DNA of 64,000 bases. It comes from Actinomycetes bacterium (GTDB lineage Bacteria; Actinomycetota; Acidimicrobiia; Acidimicrobiales; Palsa-688). Below are positions 1-7,764 of this stretch, piece after piece. The notes under the pieces are model-generated. The model did not search any database. It was not told the DNA's origin and worked only from the letters and a program-made list of their open reading frames with translations. Position 1 is the first letter of the stretch; each line of letters begins with the position of its first letter. The position numbers and the translations under genes are program-made. Where the stretch lies: positions 62,001 through 126,000 of the forward strand of contig JAKBBA010000001.1 in NCBI GenBank assembly GCA_021808665.1, in the 5' to 3' direction.

Positions 1-441
1 GACGATCTCTGCCGTATCAAACCAGGGTGCTGCCATCTCGGCGAAGCGCATCATCAGCACCGCTCCTATCGCAAAGTTCGCGGCGACGACACACCCGAGG
101 GGACCTTGGGGAGGGAACAACTCACCGAGACGTTCCGTGCCGGCAGCGCCCAATCCGGTCGTGCCAATGACCAGGTGCACACCATTCGCCGCGCACCACT
201 CGGCGTTTTCGAGGGCGCTCGAAGCCACGGTGAAGTCGACGGCCACGGCGGCCTCCGCCTCAGCTACAGCGGATATGTCGCGCCGAAGCGAGGGGGACTC
301 CGGCGACGAAGCCGAACCCGGCAGCGTGGACGCAGCGAACGGGTCGACCGCCGCGACCAGCTGCAGGTCTGGTGCCTCCCTGACCGCCTCGCAGACGCTC
401 TCCCCCATGCGTCCACCCGCGCCGAGCACCGCTACCCTCAT
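1..441 (-). CDS. dapB: 4-hydroxy-tetrahydrodipicolinate reductase, 3'-truncated by window edge
   Basis: Reduces hydroxy-tetrahydrodipicolinate with NAD(P)H in the lysine/diaminopimelate pathway, in the cytoplasm. The first 147 residues are visible. They begin MRVAVLGAGGRMG, the Rossmann dinucleotide-binding loop at residues 7-13. Later come a VDFTV segment, HLVIGTTGL, and NFAIGAVLM, which are family landmarks. The ATG at 441 overlaps the stop of the upstream M16 peptidase gene (ATGA), so translation is probably coupled. The C-terminal substrate-binding half lies beyond the window, so completeness cannot be judged. Confidence 0.93.
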   Translation of the reverse strand, partial: MRVAVLGAGGRMGESVCEAVREAPDLQLVAAVDPFAASTLPGSASSPESPSLRRDISAVAEAEAAVAVDFTVASSALENAEWCAANGVHLVIGTTGLGAAGTERLGELFPPQGPLGCVVAANFAIGAVLMMRFAEMAAPWFDTAEIV

Positions 442-1727
442 GGCGTCCCCGGGCCGATCGACACGACGGTTCGGGGGCCGCTCAGCCAGCGCTGCGCTGC
501 GTCGTTGACCTCTTCTAGGGTGAGGGACTCAATGTCACGCTCGACCTCTTCGAGCGGCCGAACCCGACCGTGGACTGTCTGGGAATGGCCCAGCCGGCTC
601 ATCCTCGCCCCGGAGTCCTCCAGGCCCAGCGCCAGCGCCCCTCGCATGTGACCCTTGGCCGATGCCATCTCCTCGGGTGTTACGCCGTGAGCGGCCATCC
701 GGTCGATCTCCGCGTTCAGCAGGTCCAACACCTCGGGAGCCCGCGATGGCGACGTCCCGGCGTAGACAGCTAGCGCTCCCGCTCCTTGGAACCCGAGTCG
801 GTAGGCGTAGACCGAGTAGGCGAGACCGCGCTCCTCGCGCACCGTTTGGAATAGGCGGCTAGCCATCCCGCCTCCAAGGACCTGCTCGACCACGGCGAGT
901 CGGTGGCGATCCTCGTCGTTGCGGTCGGGGCCGGGCACGGCGACCGCGAGGTGCGCCTGCTCTGTGTCTCTGTGCAGGTCTTGGCGGGCCAGGGGAGCAG
1001 CAACGGGCGAGGTACGGGCGGGCGGCCCCCCACCTCTGCGGCTCGTGCGGCCCGCGACGATATCCACCACCTGGTCGTGATCCACGGCTCCGGCGACCGC
1101 CACGACGACGTTACCGGGAAGATAGTGCTGGTGGTGAAAGCCGGCGACGTCATCGGCAGTCATGGCCTTGACCGTCTCGACGTCACCGAGAACCTCCCGT
1201 CCGAGAGGATGCCGAGGGAACATCGCTTCGGCCAGCAGGTCGTGCACCTGGTCTGCGGGTTCGTCGGCGTGCATCAGGATCTCTTCGAGGATCACCTGGC
1301 GTTCGGTCTCGAGCTCACCCGGGCGCAGAGCGGGGGTCCACACGATGTCGGACATCAACTCAAGCCCCATGACGATGTCGTCTGACAGGAGCCGGACGTA
1401 GAAAGTCGTGTACTCCTTGGTGGTGAAGGCGTTCATGTCACCTCCCACCGACTCGACCGCCAACGCGATGCTACGCGCGCTTCGACCCTCGGTCCCTTTG
1501 AACAACAGGTGCTCGAGGAAATGCGAGGCACCTGCCAGGTGGGGTGGTTCGTCGACCGAGCCTGTTCCCACCCAGAAACCTACGCTCACCGAGCGGATGT
1601 CGGACATCCGCTCGGTGAGCACCGTCAGCCCAGTATCGAGAGTCGTCGAGCGATGACTCACGCCGGCCCGGTCAGTTCCGCCGGCGGCGGGGATTGCGCC
1701 TCGGCGACTTGGAAGCCTCGGCGTCAC
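438..1727 (-). CDS. M16 family zinc metallopeptidase (processing-peptidase-like)
   Basis: Insulinase-family (M16B) zinc peptidase, of the type often found after pnp in Gram-positive genomes. The inverted zinc motif HFLEH is at residues 69-73 of the longest reading, and the third ligand Glu is at about 148-149 in the RQVILEEI stretch. The length (about 407-429 aa) fits a single-chain M16B protein. The first ATG (1727) overlaps pnp by 56 bases. A GTG at 1661, just after the pnp stop, starts at VSHRSTTLDTGL and is a better match to family N-termini. The gene contains a perfect 18-bp inverted repeat at 1584-1620. Substrate unknown; probably cytoplasmic, since no signal peptide is seen. Confidence 0.9.
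   Translation of the reverse strand: MTPRLPSRRGAIPAAGGTDRAGVSHRSTTLDTGLTVLTERMSDIRSVSVGFWVGTGSVDEPPHLAGASHFLEHLLFKGTEGRSARSIALAVESVGGDMNAFTTKEYTTFYVRLLSDDIVMGLELMSDIVWTPALRPGELETERQVILEEILMHADEPADQVHDLLAEAMFPRHPLGREVLGDVETVKAMTADDVAGFHHQHYLPGNVVVAVAGAVDHDQVVDIVAGRTSRRGGGPPARTSPVAAPLARQDLHRDTEQAHLAVAVPGPDRNDEDRHRLAVVEQVLGGGMASRLFQTVREERGLAYSVYAYRLGFQGAGALAVYAGTSPSRAPEVLDLLNAEIDRMAAHGVTPEEMASAKGHMRGALALGLEDSGARMSRLGHSQTVHGRVRPLEEVERDIESLTLEEVNDAAQRWLSGPRTVVSIGPGTP
1584..1620. repeat. Perfect inverted repeat, 18-bp arms, 1-nt spacer
   Basis: The arm GCTCACCGAGCGGATGTC at 1584-1601 is followed by one G and then its exact reverse complement at 1603-1620. It lies wholly inside the M16 peptidase reading frame, where it encodes a conserved N-terminal strand (TERMSDIRSVS). 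Because of the symmetry, the opposite strand can encode the same peptide. An exact 18-bp match is far beyond chance for a window of this size. Confidence 0.97.
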
Positions 1728-4050
1728 CTACCCCGGACGCAACCTCGGGTCCAAGGTCTCCGAAGGTCGCCGCCGCTTCAGCCTCCCACGTAGCTTCGAA
1801 GGAGACCACCTCTACCTGGTCCTCCTGGGTTTGCGCTACCGGGGAAGCCTGGGATTCCGCCGTGTCGGGGGTATCTTCGTGACTTCCCACGACCGACAGC
1901 GACACCTTGCCCTGAGGGTCGATGTCGTCGACGCGAACTTCGATCTCGTCTCCGAGGTCGACTACGTCCTCCACGCGCTCTACGCGCTTGCCGCGACCCA
2001 ACTTGGAGATGTGGACGAGTCCGTCACGGCCGGGGAGGATGTTAACGAACGCCCCGAACTTGGTGACGTTTACAACCTTGCCGCGATAGACAGCGCCTAC
2101 CTCGGCCTTAGGCGGGTCGAGGATCATCTCTATCCGCCGGCGGGCTTCTGCTACAGCAGCCCCGTCTCTGGCTCCGATGGTGACAGTACCCACCGTTCCG
2201 TCGTCGTCGACTGCGATGTCGGCCCCTGTCTCCTGCTGAAGAGCATTGATGACCTTACCTTTCGGGCCGATCACCTCGCCGATCTTGTCAATCGGGATCT
2301 CCAAGCTGACGATCTTAGGTGCGGTTCCGCGCACGTCGCTGCGCGGTTCGGCGATCGCCTTCTCCATTACCGAGAGGATCTCGATCCGGGCGCGGTACGC
2401 TTGGTGGAGAGCCTCGGTGAGCACTTGGGCGGGCAGGCCGTCGATCTTCGTGTCAAGCTGCAGAGCTGTCACGAAATCGGCCGTGCCTGCGACTTTGAAG
2501 TCCATGTCGCCGAATGCGTCCTCGGCCCCGAGAATGTCGGTGAGGGTTATGTACTTGTCGTCGACTTTGACGAGCCCCATCGCTATGCCAGCGACTGGCG
2601 CCTTGATCGGCACACCGGCGTCCATGAGCGACAAGCTCGACGAGCAGACCGAGGCCATCGAGGTCGACCCGTTGGAGGACAGGACCTCCGACACGAGACG
2701 CAGCGCGTAGGGGAACTCGTCTACCGGCGGAACGACAGGCAGCAGGGCCCGCTCAGCGAGGAGGCCGTGTCCGATCTCGCGACGCTTCGGACTGCCGACG
2801 CGCCCGGTCTCACCGTTCGCATACGGAGGCATGTTGTAGTGGTGCATGTAGCGCTTCTTGTCGTCAACGCCGATGGTGTCTAGAAGCTGGTCCATGCGCG
2901 GCATTCCAAGGGTAGTGATGTTCAGGACCTGCGTTTCGCCGCGCTGGAACAGTCCCGAACCGTGCGCTGTCGGGATCAGCCCGACCCTCGCCGAAAGGGG
3001 ACGGATCTGCTCGGAGGTACGCCCGTCGATTCGGATCCCCTCGTTGGCGATGCGTTCACGCACGACCTTCTTGGTCAGGGATCTCACAGCCGACTTGATC
3101 TCGCCTTCGCGCCCGGCGAACTCCTCGCCGAGGTCGGCGGCTATCGCCTTGGCAGCGTCAGACAACGCCTTGTCCCGCTCCGCCCGGGCGGTGATGGACG
3201 AAGCCGCCCGGATGCGGTCAGCCCCGACGGACGCGACCCTGCCGGCCACGTCGTCACCGTAGTCACGCTGTGCGACGTATTCGAGGGGCGGCCGCGATCC
3301 TGCTTTACCCAACAACTGCCGCTGCGCCTCGATGCTCTCGCGGATCCACGTCTTGGATGCCTCAAGACCCTCGGCTATGACAGCTTCGGTCACCTTGGGT
3401 GCGCCGCTCTCGTAGAGCTTCCAGGAGCCTTCAGTGCCACCGGCCTCGACCATCATTACGGCGATGTCGCCGTCTTCGAGTTGGCGGCCGGCTACTACCA
3501 GCTCGAAAGCCGAGTCGTCACCCTCTTGATAAGTCGGGTGCGGCTCCCACACTCCTTGCGCGCTGTAGGCGACCCGCACAGCACCGATAGGACCCTCGAA
3601 GGGGATGCCCGAGAGCATGAGCGCCGCGCTAGCTGCGTTAATAGCCAACACGTCGTGGGGATTCTCCAGGTCAGCGCCGAGGACGGTGATCACCACCTGC
3701 GTCTCGTTGCGGTAACCGTCGGCGAAGCTCGGCCTAAGGGGGCGATCAATGAGCCGGGCGGTGAGGATCGCCGTGTCCGAAGGGCGACCCTCGCGACGAA
3801 AGAACGAGCCTGGGATTTTCCCGGCAGCGTACATTTTTTCTTCCACGTCCACGGTAAGCGGGAAGAAGTCGATGCCGTCGCGGACTGACGACGCTGCGTT
3901 GGCGGTTGCCAACACGAGCGTGTCGCCAAGCCTGGCGACTACAGCACCTTGGCTTTGCGGGGCGAGGAGCCCCGTCTCGAAGGACAGAACCTTGTCGGTT
4001 GTGCTCACAGGCACCGACACGGATATGGGTTGGTCAGGATTGGCGACCAC
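1672..4050 (-). CDS. pnp: Polyribonucleotide nucleotidyltransferase (PNPase)
   Basis: Phosphorolytic 3'-5' exoribonuclease and RNA polymerase of the mRNA decay machinery. Two RNase PH-like cores are visible (about residues 10-140 and 310-540). The acidic catalytic stretch AEDAFGDMDFK is present. A KH domain (IGEVIGPKGKVI, about 584-640) and an S1 domain (about 647-715) follow. The last 75 residues are a low-complexity tail ending in a basic RRNPRRRRN cluster, as in several actinobacterial PNPases. The start is GTG at 4050, with a good GAAAGGAG site 8 nt upstream. It follows rpsO, the usual order, after a 130-nt leader that can form a nested hairpin. Confidence 0.97.
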   Translation of the reverse strand: MVANPDQPISVSVPVSTTDKVLSFETGLLAPQSQGAVVARLGDTLVLATANAASSVRDGIDFFPLTVDVEEKMYAAGKIPGSFFRREGRPSDTAILTARLIDRPLRPSFADGYRNETQVVITVLGADLENPHDVLAINAASAALMLSGIPFEGPIGAVRVAYSAQGVWEPHPTYQEGDDSAFELVVAGRQLEDGDIAVMMVEAGGTEGSWKLYESGAPKVTEAVIAEGLEASKTWIRESIEAQRQLLGKAGSRPPLEYVAQRDYGDDVAGRVASVGADRIRAASSITARAERDKALSDAAKAIAADLGEEFAGREGEIKSAVRSLTKKVVRERIANEGIRIDGRTSEQIRPLSARVGLIPTAHGSGLFQRGETQVLNITTLGMPRMDQLLDTIGVDDKKRYMHHYNMPPYANGETGRVGSPKRREIGHGLLAERALLPVVPPVDEFPYALRLVSEVLSSNGSTSMASVCSSSLSLMDAGVPIKAPVAGIAMGLVKVDDKYITLTDILGAEDAFGDMDFKVAGTADFVTALQLDTKIDGLPAQVLTEALHQAYRARIEILSVMEKAIAEPRSDVRGTAPKIVSLEIPIDKIGEVIGPKGKVINALQQETGADIAVDDDGTVGTVTIGARDGAAVAEARRRIEMILDPPKAEVGAVYRGKVVNVTKFGAFVNILPGRDGLVHISKLGRGKRVERVEDVVDLGDEIEVRVDDIDPQGKVSLSVVGSHEDTPDTAESQASPVAQTQEDQVEVVSFEATWEAEAAATFGDLGPEVASGVGDAEASKSPRRNPRRRRN

Positions 4051-4093
4051 GCGGTCGCTCCTTTCTTGTCAAGGAGCGACCGGGGGCCAGTTC

Positions 4094-4138
4094 CCAGTCG
4101 GTGACCTCCCGACACGGCGCCGGGAAACCGTCGACTGG
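4094..4138 (-). promoter_or_regulatory. Nested hairpin in pnp leader
   Basis: In the rpsO-pnp gap the outer arms CCAGTCG (4094-4100) and CGACTGG (4132-4138) can pair. Inside them, TCCCG (4107-4111) pairs with CGGGA (4121-4125). PNPase leaders in enterobacteria carry a hairpin cleaved by RNase III for autoregulation. A similar role here is inference; only the pairing is seen. Confidence 0.45.
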
Positions 4139-4180
4139 CAGCTGACCGAAACGGGGCCGCTCGCTGGGTGGACGGTTGGT

Positions 4181-4438
4181 CTAGCGGCGCAGGCCCAGCC
4201 TGGAGATCAGGCTCCTGTAGCGCTCGACGTCGTTCTTTCGGACGTAGTCGAGAAGCCGACGGCGGCGGCCGATCAGCTTCATCAGGCCACGACGGGTGTG
4301 ATGGTCGCCCTTGTGGACCTTAAGGTGCTCCGTCAGGTGGGCGATACGCTCGCTCAAGATAGCAACCTGGACCTCCGGGGACCCGGTGTCGGTGTCGTGC
4401 GTGCGGTAGGTCGCTATTGTTGCGGCTTTATCTGGCAT
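4181..4438 (-). CDS. rpsO: 30S ribosomal protein S15
   Basis: Primary 16S rRNA-binding protein of the small-subunit platform. At 85 residues it has full family length. The conserved core reads [19 protein letters not shown], then [25 protein letters not shown], then a basic C-terminus. ATG at 4438 has an AAGGA site upstream. It lies directly before pnp on the same strand, the common bacterial rpsO-pnp pair. The divergent arfB starts about 170 bases away, leaving room for a promoter between them. Confidence 0.98.
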   Translation of the reverse strand: MPDKAATIATYRTHDTDTGSPEVQVAILSERIAHLTEHLKVHKGDHHTRRGLMKLIGRRRRLLDYVRKNDVERYRSLISRLGLRR

Positions 4439-4605
4439 AAGTGAGGGTTCCTTGGCATCGTCGACGATGGCACACCGACCTTACGGCGACCCGGCAACTC
4501 CCGTTCCGCCGACTCTTAGAGGGGCATACCGAGATATGGGCGCGACCGAACCGGCCGATAGTGCCTCCATGGTAGCACTCCAAGGTCGCGCTGCTTGGTG
4601 TTACG

Positions 4606-5034
4606 GTGAACGCTGAAAGCGGCACCGCTCTACACCTCGCCACCGGTGTGGAGCTCGATGGCAGCGAAATCGCTTGGCGATTTTCGACGTCGGGCGGTCC
4701 GGGAGGCCAGCACGTCAACACCTCCCACACCAGGGCCGAGGCGACTCTGAACGTGGCCGCCTCCGCGAGCTTGCCGGAGTGGGCACGGTTGCGCATATGC
4801 GCCAAACTAGGGCCGGTGGTGTCGACCTCCGCAAGCGACACCAGGTCGCAGAGCCGTAATCGTGCCCTCGCGCTGGCACGGCTGGTTGCAAGGCTGTCGC
4901 GTGCGCTGGAGGAGCCGAAACGGCGCCGCCCGACGCGCCCCTCCGCATCCGCGACCCGACGTCGCCTCGACTCTAAGCGGATCACCTCCATCAAGAAGCT
5001 CGAGCGCCGCCGGCCGGCCCCGGGTGAAGAGTGA
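4606..5034 (+). CDS. arfB: Peptidyl-tRNA hydrolase ArfB (class I release-factor domain)
   Basis: Codon-independent ribosome-rescue factor that hydrolyses peptidyl-tRNA on stalled ribosomes. The GGQ catalytic motif sits at residues 33-35 in SGGPGGQHVNT, and the 142-residue length and Lys/Arg-rich C-terminal tail (last ~35 residues) match ArfB/YaeJ rather than full release factors, which are more than twice as long. In E. coli ArfB such a basic tail enters the empty mRNA channel. The start is GTG at 4606 with no strong Shine-Dalgarno site. It is the only rightward gene in the first 26 kb and converges on ribF with a 24-nt gap. Confidence 0.9.
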   Translation: MNAESGTALHLATGVELDGSEIAWRFSTSGGPGGQHVNTSHTRAEATLNVAASASLPEWARLRICAKLGPVVSTSASDTRSQSRNRALALARLVARLSRALEEPKRRRPTRPSASATRRRLDSKRITSIKKLERRRPAPGEE

Positions 5035-5058
5035 GGTAGCCGAGCGCCTGGGAGGTGG

Positions 5059-6045
5059 TCACTTAGAGCTCAGCCCCGGTCTGTTCTGCTGGTCCTGGAC
5101 GGCAGGCGCCCACCCCAGCACCTCACGGGTGGTTTCGACATCTCGCTGCATCTGGTCTACCAACGCCTGCGAGGATTCGAAGCGGGCCTGAGCGCGCAGA
5201 TGGGCTACGAACTCCACCCTGGCCTGCTCCCCGTAAAGGTCGGCCTCGAAGTCGAGCAGGTGAGCTTCCAGCAGGCGCTCCGCCCTTGCCTCGTAGTAGG
5301 TGGGTCGCCTCCCAAGGGATATCGCGGCGGGCAGCCGGACGCCATCATGGCGCTGGTACCACCCAGCGTAGACCCCGTCGGCGGGGACGGCCATGGCTGC
5401 GGGGAAAGTTACGTTCGCGGTCGGAAACCCCAGTTGGCGACCCCTTTTGTCGCCGTCGGTGACCACCCCTCGAACCTGGTGAGGTCTGCCTAGAAGAGAA
5501 GCCGCCTCGCCCACCGACCCCTGTGCGAGCAACCGCCGTATCCGCGTCGACGATATCGGCTCCTGTCCGAGCCCTCCGCTGAAGAGCCGTAAACCGGTCA
5601 CGTCGAAACCGAGCTTGGAGCCCAGTTCTCCGAGCAGGATCACGTTTCCCGACCGGTCGTGGCCGAAGTGAAAGTCGTGGCCGACCACGACCGCCTTGGT
5701 GTCCAGGACGCCTACGAGCACCTCCTCTACGAAGCGCACCGGACTCTCCGAGGCGCGCTCCGCGTCGAAGTGCACCAGCAGCACGTAGTCGACGCCGGTG
5801 CGTTCGAGTAGTTCCAACTTCTGGTCCATGTCGGTTAGCAGCATCGGAGCAGACTCTGGCCGTACCACCGACGCCGGATGCCGGTCGAAAGTGACCACGG
5901 CCGAGGCGAGCCCCTGATCGGCGGCAACGCTCTTCACACGGTCGATGACTAGGCGGTGGCCGATGTGGACACCGTCGTAGGCGCCTATGGTCACGGCGCA
6001 CGGGCGCGGTGAGCGGCTCTCTCCGGGGTAGAAAAGGACCTGCAT
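5059..6045 (-). CDS. ribF: Bifunctional riboflavin kinase / FAD synthetase
   Basis: Makes FMN from riboflavin and then FAD from FMN. The N-terminal nucleotidyltransferase domain carries GAYDGVHIGH (residues 21-30) and ISSTRIR (about 163). The C-terminal kinase domain starts near 180 and has GFPTAN (about 204-209), the nucleotide/metal-binding signature. At 328 residues it has the usual length. It follows truB on the same strand after about 60 bases, the common infB-rbfA-truB-ribF order. No FMN riboswitch is visible in the short gap, so it is probably expressed from the rimP operon. Confidence 0.96.
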   Translation of the reverse strand: MQVLFYPGESRSPRPCAVTIGAYDGVHIGHRLVIDRVKSVAADQGLASAVVTFDRHPASVVRPESAPMLLTDMDQKLELLERTGVDYVLLVHFDAERASESPVRFVEEVLVGVLDTKAVVVGHDFHFGHDRSGNVILLGELGSKLGFDVTGLRLFSGGLGQEPISSTRIRRLLAQGSVGEAASLLGRPHQVRGVVTDGDKRGRQLGFPTANVTFPAAMAVPADGVYAGWYQRHDGVRLPAAISLGRRPTYYEARAERLLEAHLLDFEADLYGEQARVEFVAHLRAQARFESSQALVDQMQRDVETTREVLGWAPAVQDQQNRPGLSSK

Positions 6046-6106
6046 CTACGGGGAGGCTAGTGCACCCGGGCGCAACCCGATAAAGCGGCGCCAGGCCCGT
6101 CTGGTC

Positions 6107-6997
6107 TCATCCGGCGGCCTCCATTACGACCTCGGCGCGTGCACCGCCGCTGCCGTCGGCGGCGTAGACCGCCAGGAGCGAACCTTCGCCGGACACGAGG
6201 CGCCACGGCCCCGGGTGGGATGTGGGAAGCTCCTGCGCTGAAAGGTTACGTCCGTGGCTTACCTTCCGTTCGACATCGACGCTCACGGGTACGGCCTCCA
6301 GCCACGGTAGGCAATCCGCCAGTGGGATGACAGAGGCTTCGCCGACTGTGTCAAGAGTCGAAGAGTCGGTCAGGTGCCACGGTCCTACCGACTGTCGGCG
6401 AAGGTTCCGCACGTGCGCTCCCCCACCGAGACTCCGACCGAGATCCTCGGCCAACGACCGGACGTAGGTGCCCGAAGAGCATGTGATCTGAGCTGACAGC
6501 ACCGGGCCGTGCGGGCCTGCGCCGGCAACGCTCAGGTCGAAGCGTTCGATGTTCACCGACCGAGGCGTGCGCTCTACTTCCACTCCCTGCCTGGCCAGTT
6601 CGTACAGGCGACGGCCACCCACCTTGATCGCCGAGACCATGGGCGGCACTTGGAGGATAGGTCCCGTCAGCGACGTAGCCGCCTGCGCGGCGGCCTCCAA
6701 GGTCACTCCGGACATGTCCCACGTCGCGGTGACCTCTCCGGAGTCGTCGAGCGTCGAAGTCGCCTCTCCGAGCACGATCTCGGTCGTGTAGCTCTTCGCG
6801 AGGCCGGACATGTAGCGCATCAGGCGGGTGGCCTTCCCGAGCGCCACTACGAGGAGACCGGTCGCGTCCGGGTCCAACGTTCCGGCGTGGCCCACTTTGC
6901 GCTGCCCGAAAATCCTCCTGCATCGGGCCACGACGTCGTGGCTGGTCATGCCTGAAGGCTTGTCCACCACCACGAGCCCGTCAGCCACCGCCGTCAC
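6107..6997 (-). CDS. truB: tRNA pseudouridine(55) synthase
   Basis: Forms pseudouridine 55 in the T-loop of tRNAs. The catalytic Asp is D42 in GHAGTLDPDATG. VDKPSGMTSHDVV at the N-terminus and the SCSSGTYVRSLAEDLG-type segment (here ITCSSGTYVRSLAEDLG) are conserved. The C-terminus carries a degenerate PUA-like tail. The chosen GTG start (6997) overlaps the end of rbfA by 17 bases. Length 296, typical. Confidence 0.96.
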   Translation of the reverse strand: MTAVADGLVVVDKPSGMTSHDVVARCRRIFGQRKVGHAGTLDPDATGLLVVALGKATRLMRYMSGLAKSYTTEIVLGEATSTLDDSGEVTATWDMSGVTLEAAAQAATSLTGPILQVPPMVSAIKVGGRRLYELARQGVEVERTPRSVNIERFDLSVAGAGPHGPVLSAQITCSSGTYVRSLAEDLGRSLGGGAHVRNLRRQSVGPWHLTDSSTLDTVGEASVIPLADCLPWLEAVPVSVDVERKVSHGRNLSAQELPTSHPGPWRLVSGEGSLLAVYAADGSGGARAEVVMEAAG

Positions 6998-7445
6998 CCG
7001 GCGTGGTCTCGGCCGTTCCTCCCACTTCGGCTCCCGGTTCCTCTAGACGCCCTGGCGGTTCAACGTCGACGCTACGAGGGATCTGCGCAAGGATCTCCTC
7101 GATCCGCTGACCTGCTGCTACAGCCGGGTCGGCCGTGAAGCGCAGTTGCGGAGTGCGCCTGAGGCGTAGTTCACGAGATATCGCCGCCTGGAGCGAAACT
7201 CGCATGGCCCCTAGGGCTTCGATCTGCGGTTCTCCCATCGAAGACATGAGCACGGTAGCGTGGCGAAGGTCAGGCTCGCACTCGACGCCGGTGATCGTGA
7301 GCATGCCTAGACGCTCGTCTTGTACCTCCATGCGTTCGAGCTGCTCCGCTAGGACCTCTCGCAGAACCTCGTTTACCCTGGCTGTCCGGGCGTACCCGCG
7401 GGTCGACCTGTGGGCATGGGTCTTCTTCGAGCGCCTGTTGGTCAT
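6981..7445 (-). CDS. rbfA: 30S ribosome-binding factor A
   Basis: Assembly factor for the small ribosomal subunit that acts on the 16S 5' helix during late maturation. The 154-residue protein starts at ATG 7445 (MTNRRSKKTHAH). A GGAGG site lies 9 nt upstream and the preceding DUF503 stop is 1 nt away. A longer in-frame extension upstream overlaps DUF503 completely and is not credible. The KH-like core is recognisable: RVNEVLREVLAEQLERM, then TITGVECEPDLRHATVLMS, then LRLRRTPQLRF. The last ~35 residues are a low-complexity acidic tail. Confidence 0.95.
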   Translation of the reverse strand: MTNRRSKKTHAHRSTRGYARTARVNEVLREVLAEQLERMEVQDERLGMLTITGVECEPDLRHATVLMSSMGEPQIEALGAMRVSLQAAISRELRLRRTPQLRFTADPAVAAGQRIEEILAQIPRSVDVEPPGRLEEPGAEVGGTAETTPGDGGG

Positions 7446-7446
7446 C

Positions 7447-7743
7447 TCACGAACCTCCGCCGCCACAAGTGTAGCGATCGACTGACACGACGTCGACCTC
7501 GGGGAAAGACCACACGAACCGCTCGACGCTGTCCAAGACAGTCTCGGCGTGCGAACGCGACCCCGAGACTGCAGCAAACCCCAGCGTGGCGTGCTGCCAT
7601 GCGTCTTGGTGCGCGACCTCGGCCGCTGCCACGGCAAAGCGCCTGCGCGCTCCGTCGAGTATTGGCCGCACGATAGATCTCTTCTCCTTCAGAGAGTTGA
7701 CGCCTCGAAGCCTCAACTCGACGGTCAACGTTGCCGTGAACAA
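7447..7743 (-). CDS. DUF503 (YlxP-like) family protein
   Basis: A 98-residue protein of the DUF503/YlxP family, which sits between infB and rbfA in many Gram-positive bacteria. The family hallmark is an N-terminal strand followed by LKEKRSIVRPILDGARRRFAVAAAEV. The function is not established; the position among ribosome-assembly genes suggests a link to translation. It begins 21 nt after the infB stop and ends one base before the rbfA ATG. The C-terminal CGGGGS tail is unremarkable. Confidence 0.9.
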   Translation of the reverse strand: MFTATLTVELRLRGVNSLKEKRSIVRPILDGARRRFAVAAAEVAHQDAWQHATLGFAAVSGSRSHAETVLDSVERFVWSFPEVDVVSVDRYTCGGGGS

Positions 7744-7764
7744 TTGGGCGGAACTGGACTGTCC

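Noticed and set aside
1831..2883. Long plus-strand open frame opposite pnp
   Set aside because: It has no family-like sequence and lies fully antisense to the conserved PNPase. Long antisense frames are expected in GC-rich coding DNA.
6046..6106. FMN riboswitch ahead of ribF
   Set aside because: The truB-ribF gap is only about 60 bases, too short for the element, and no conserved core is seen.
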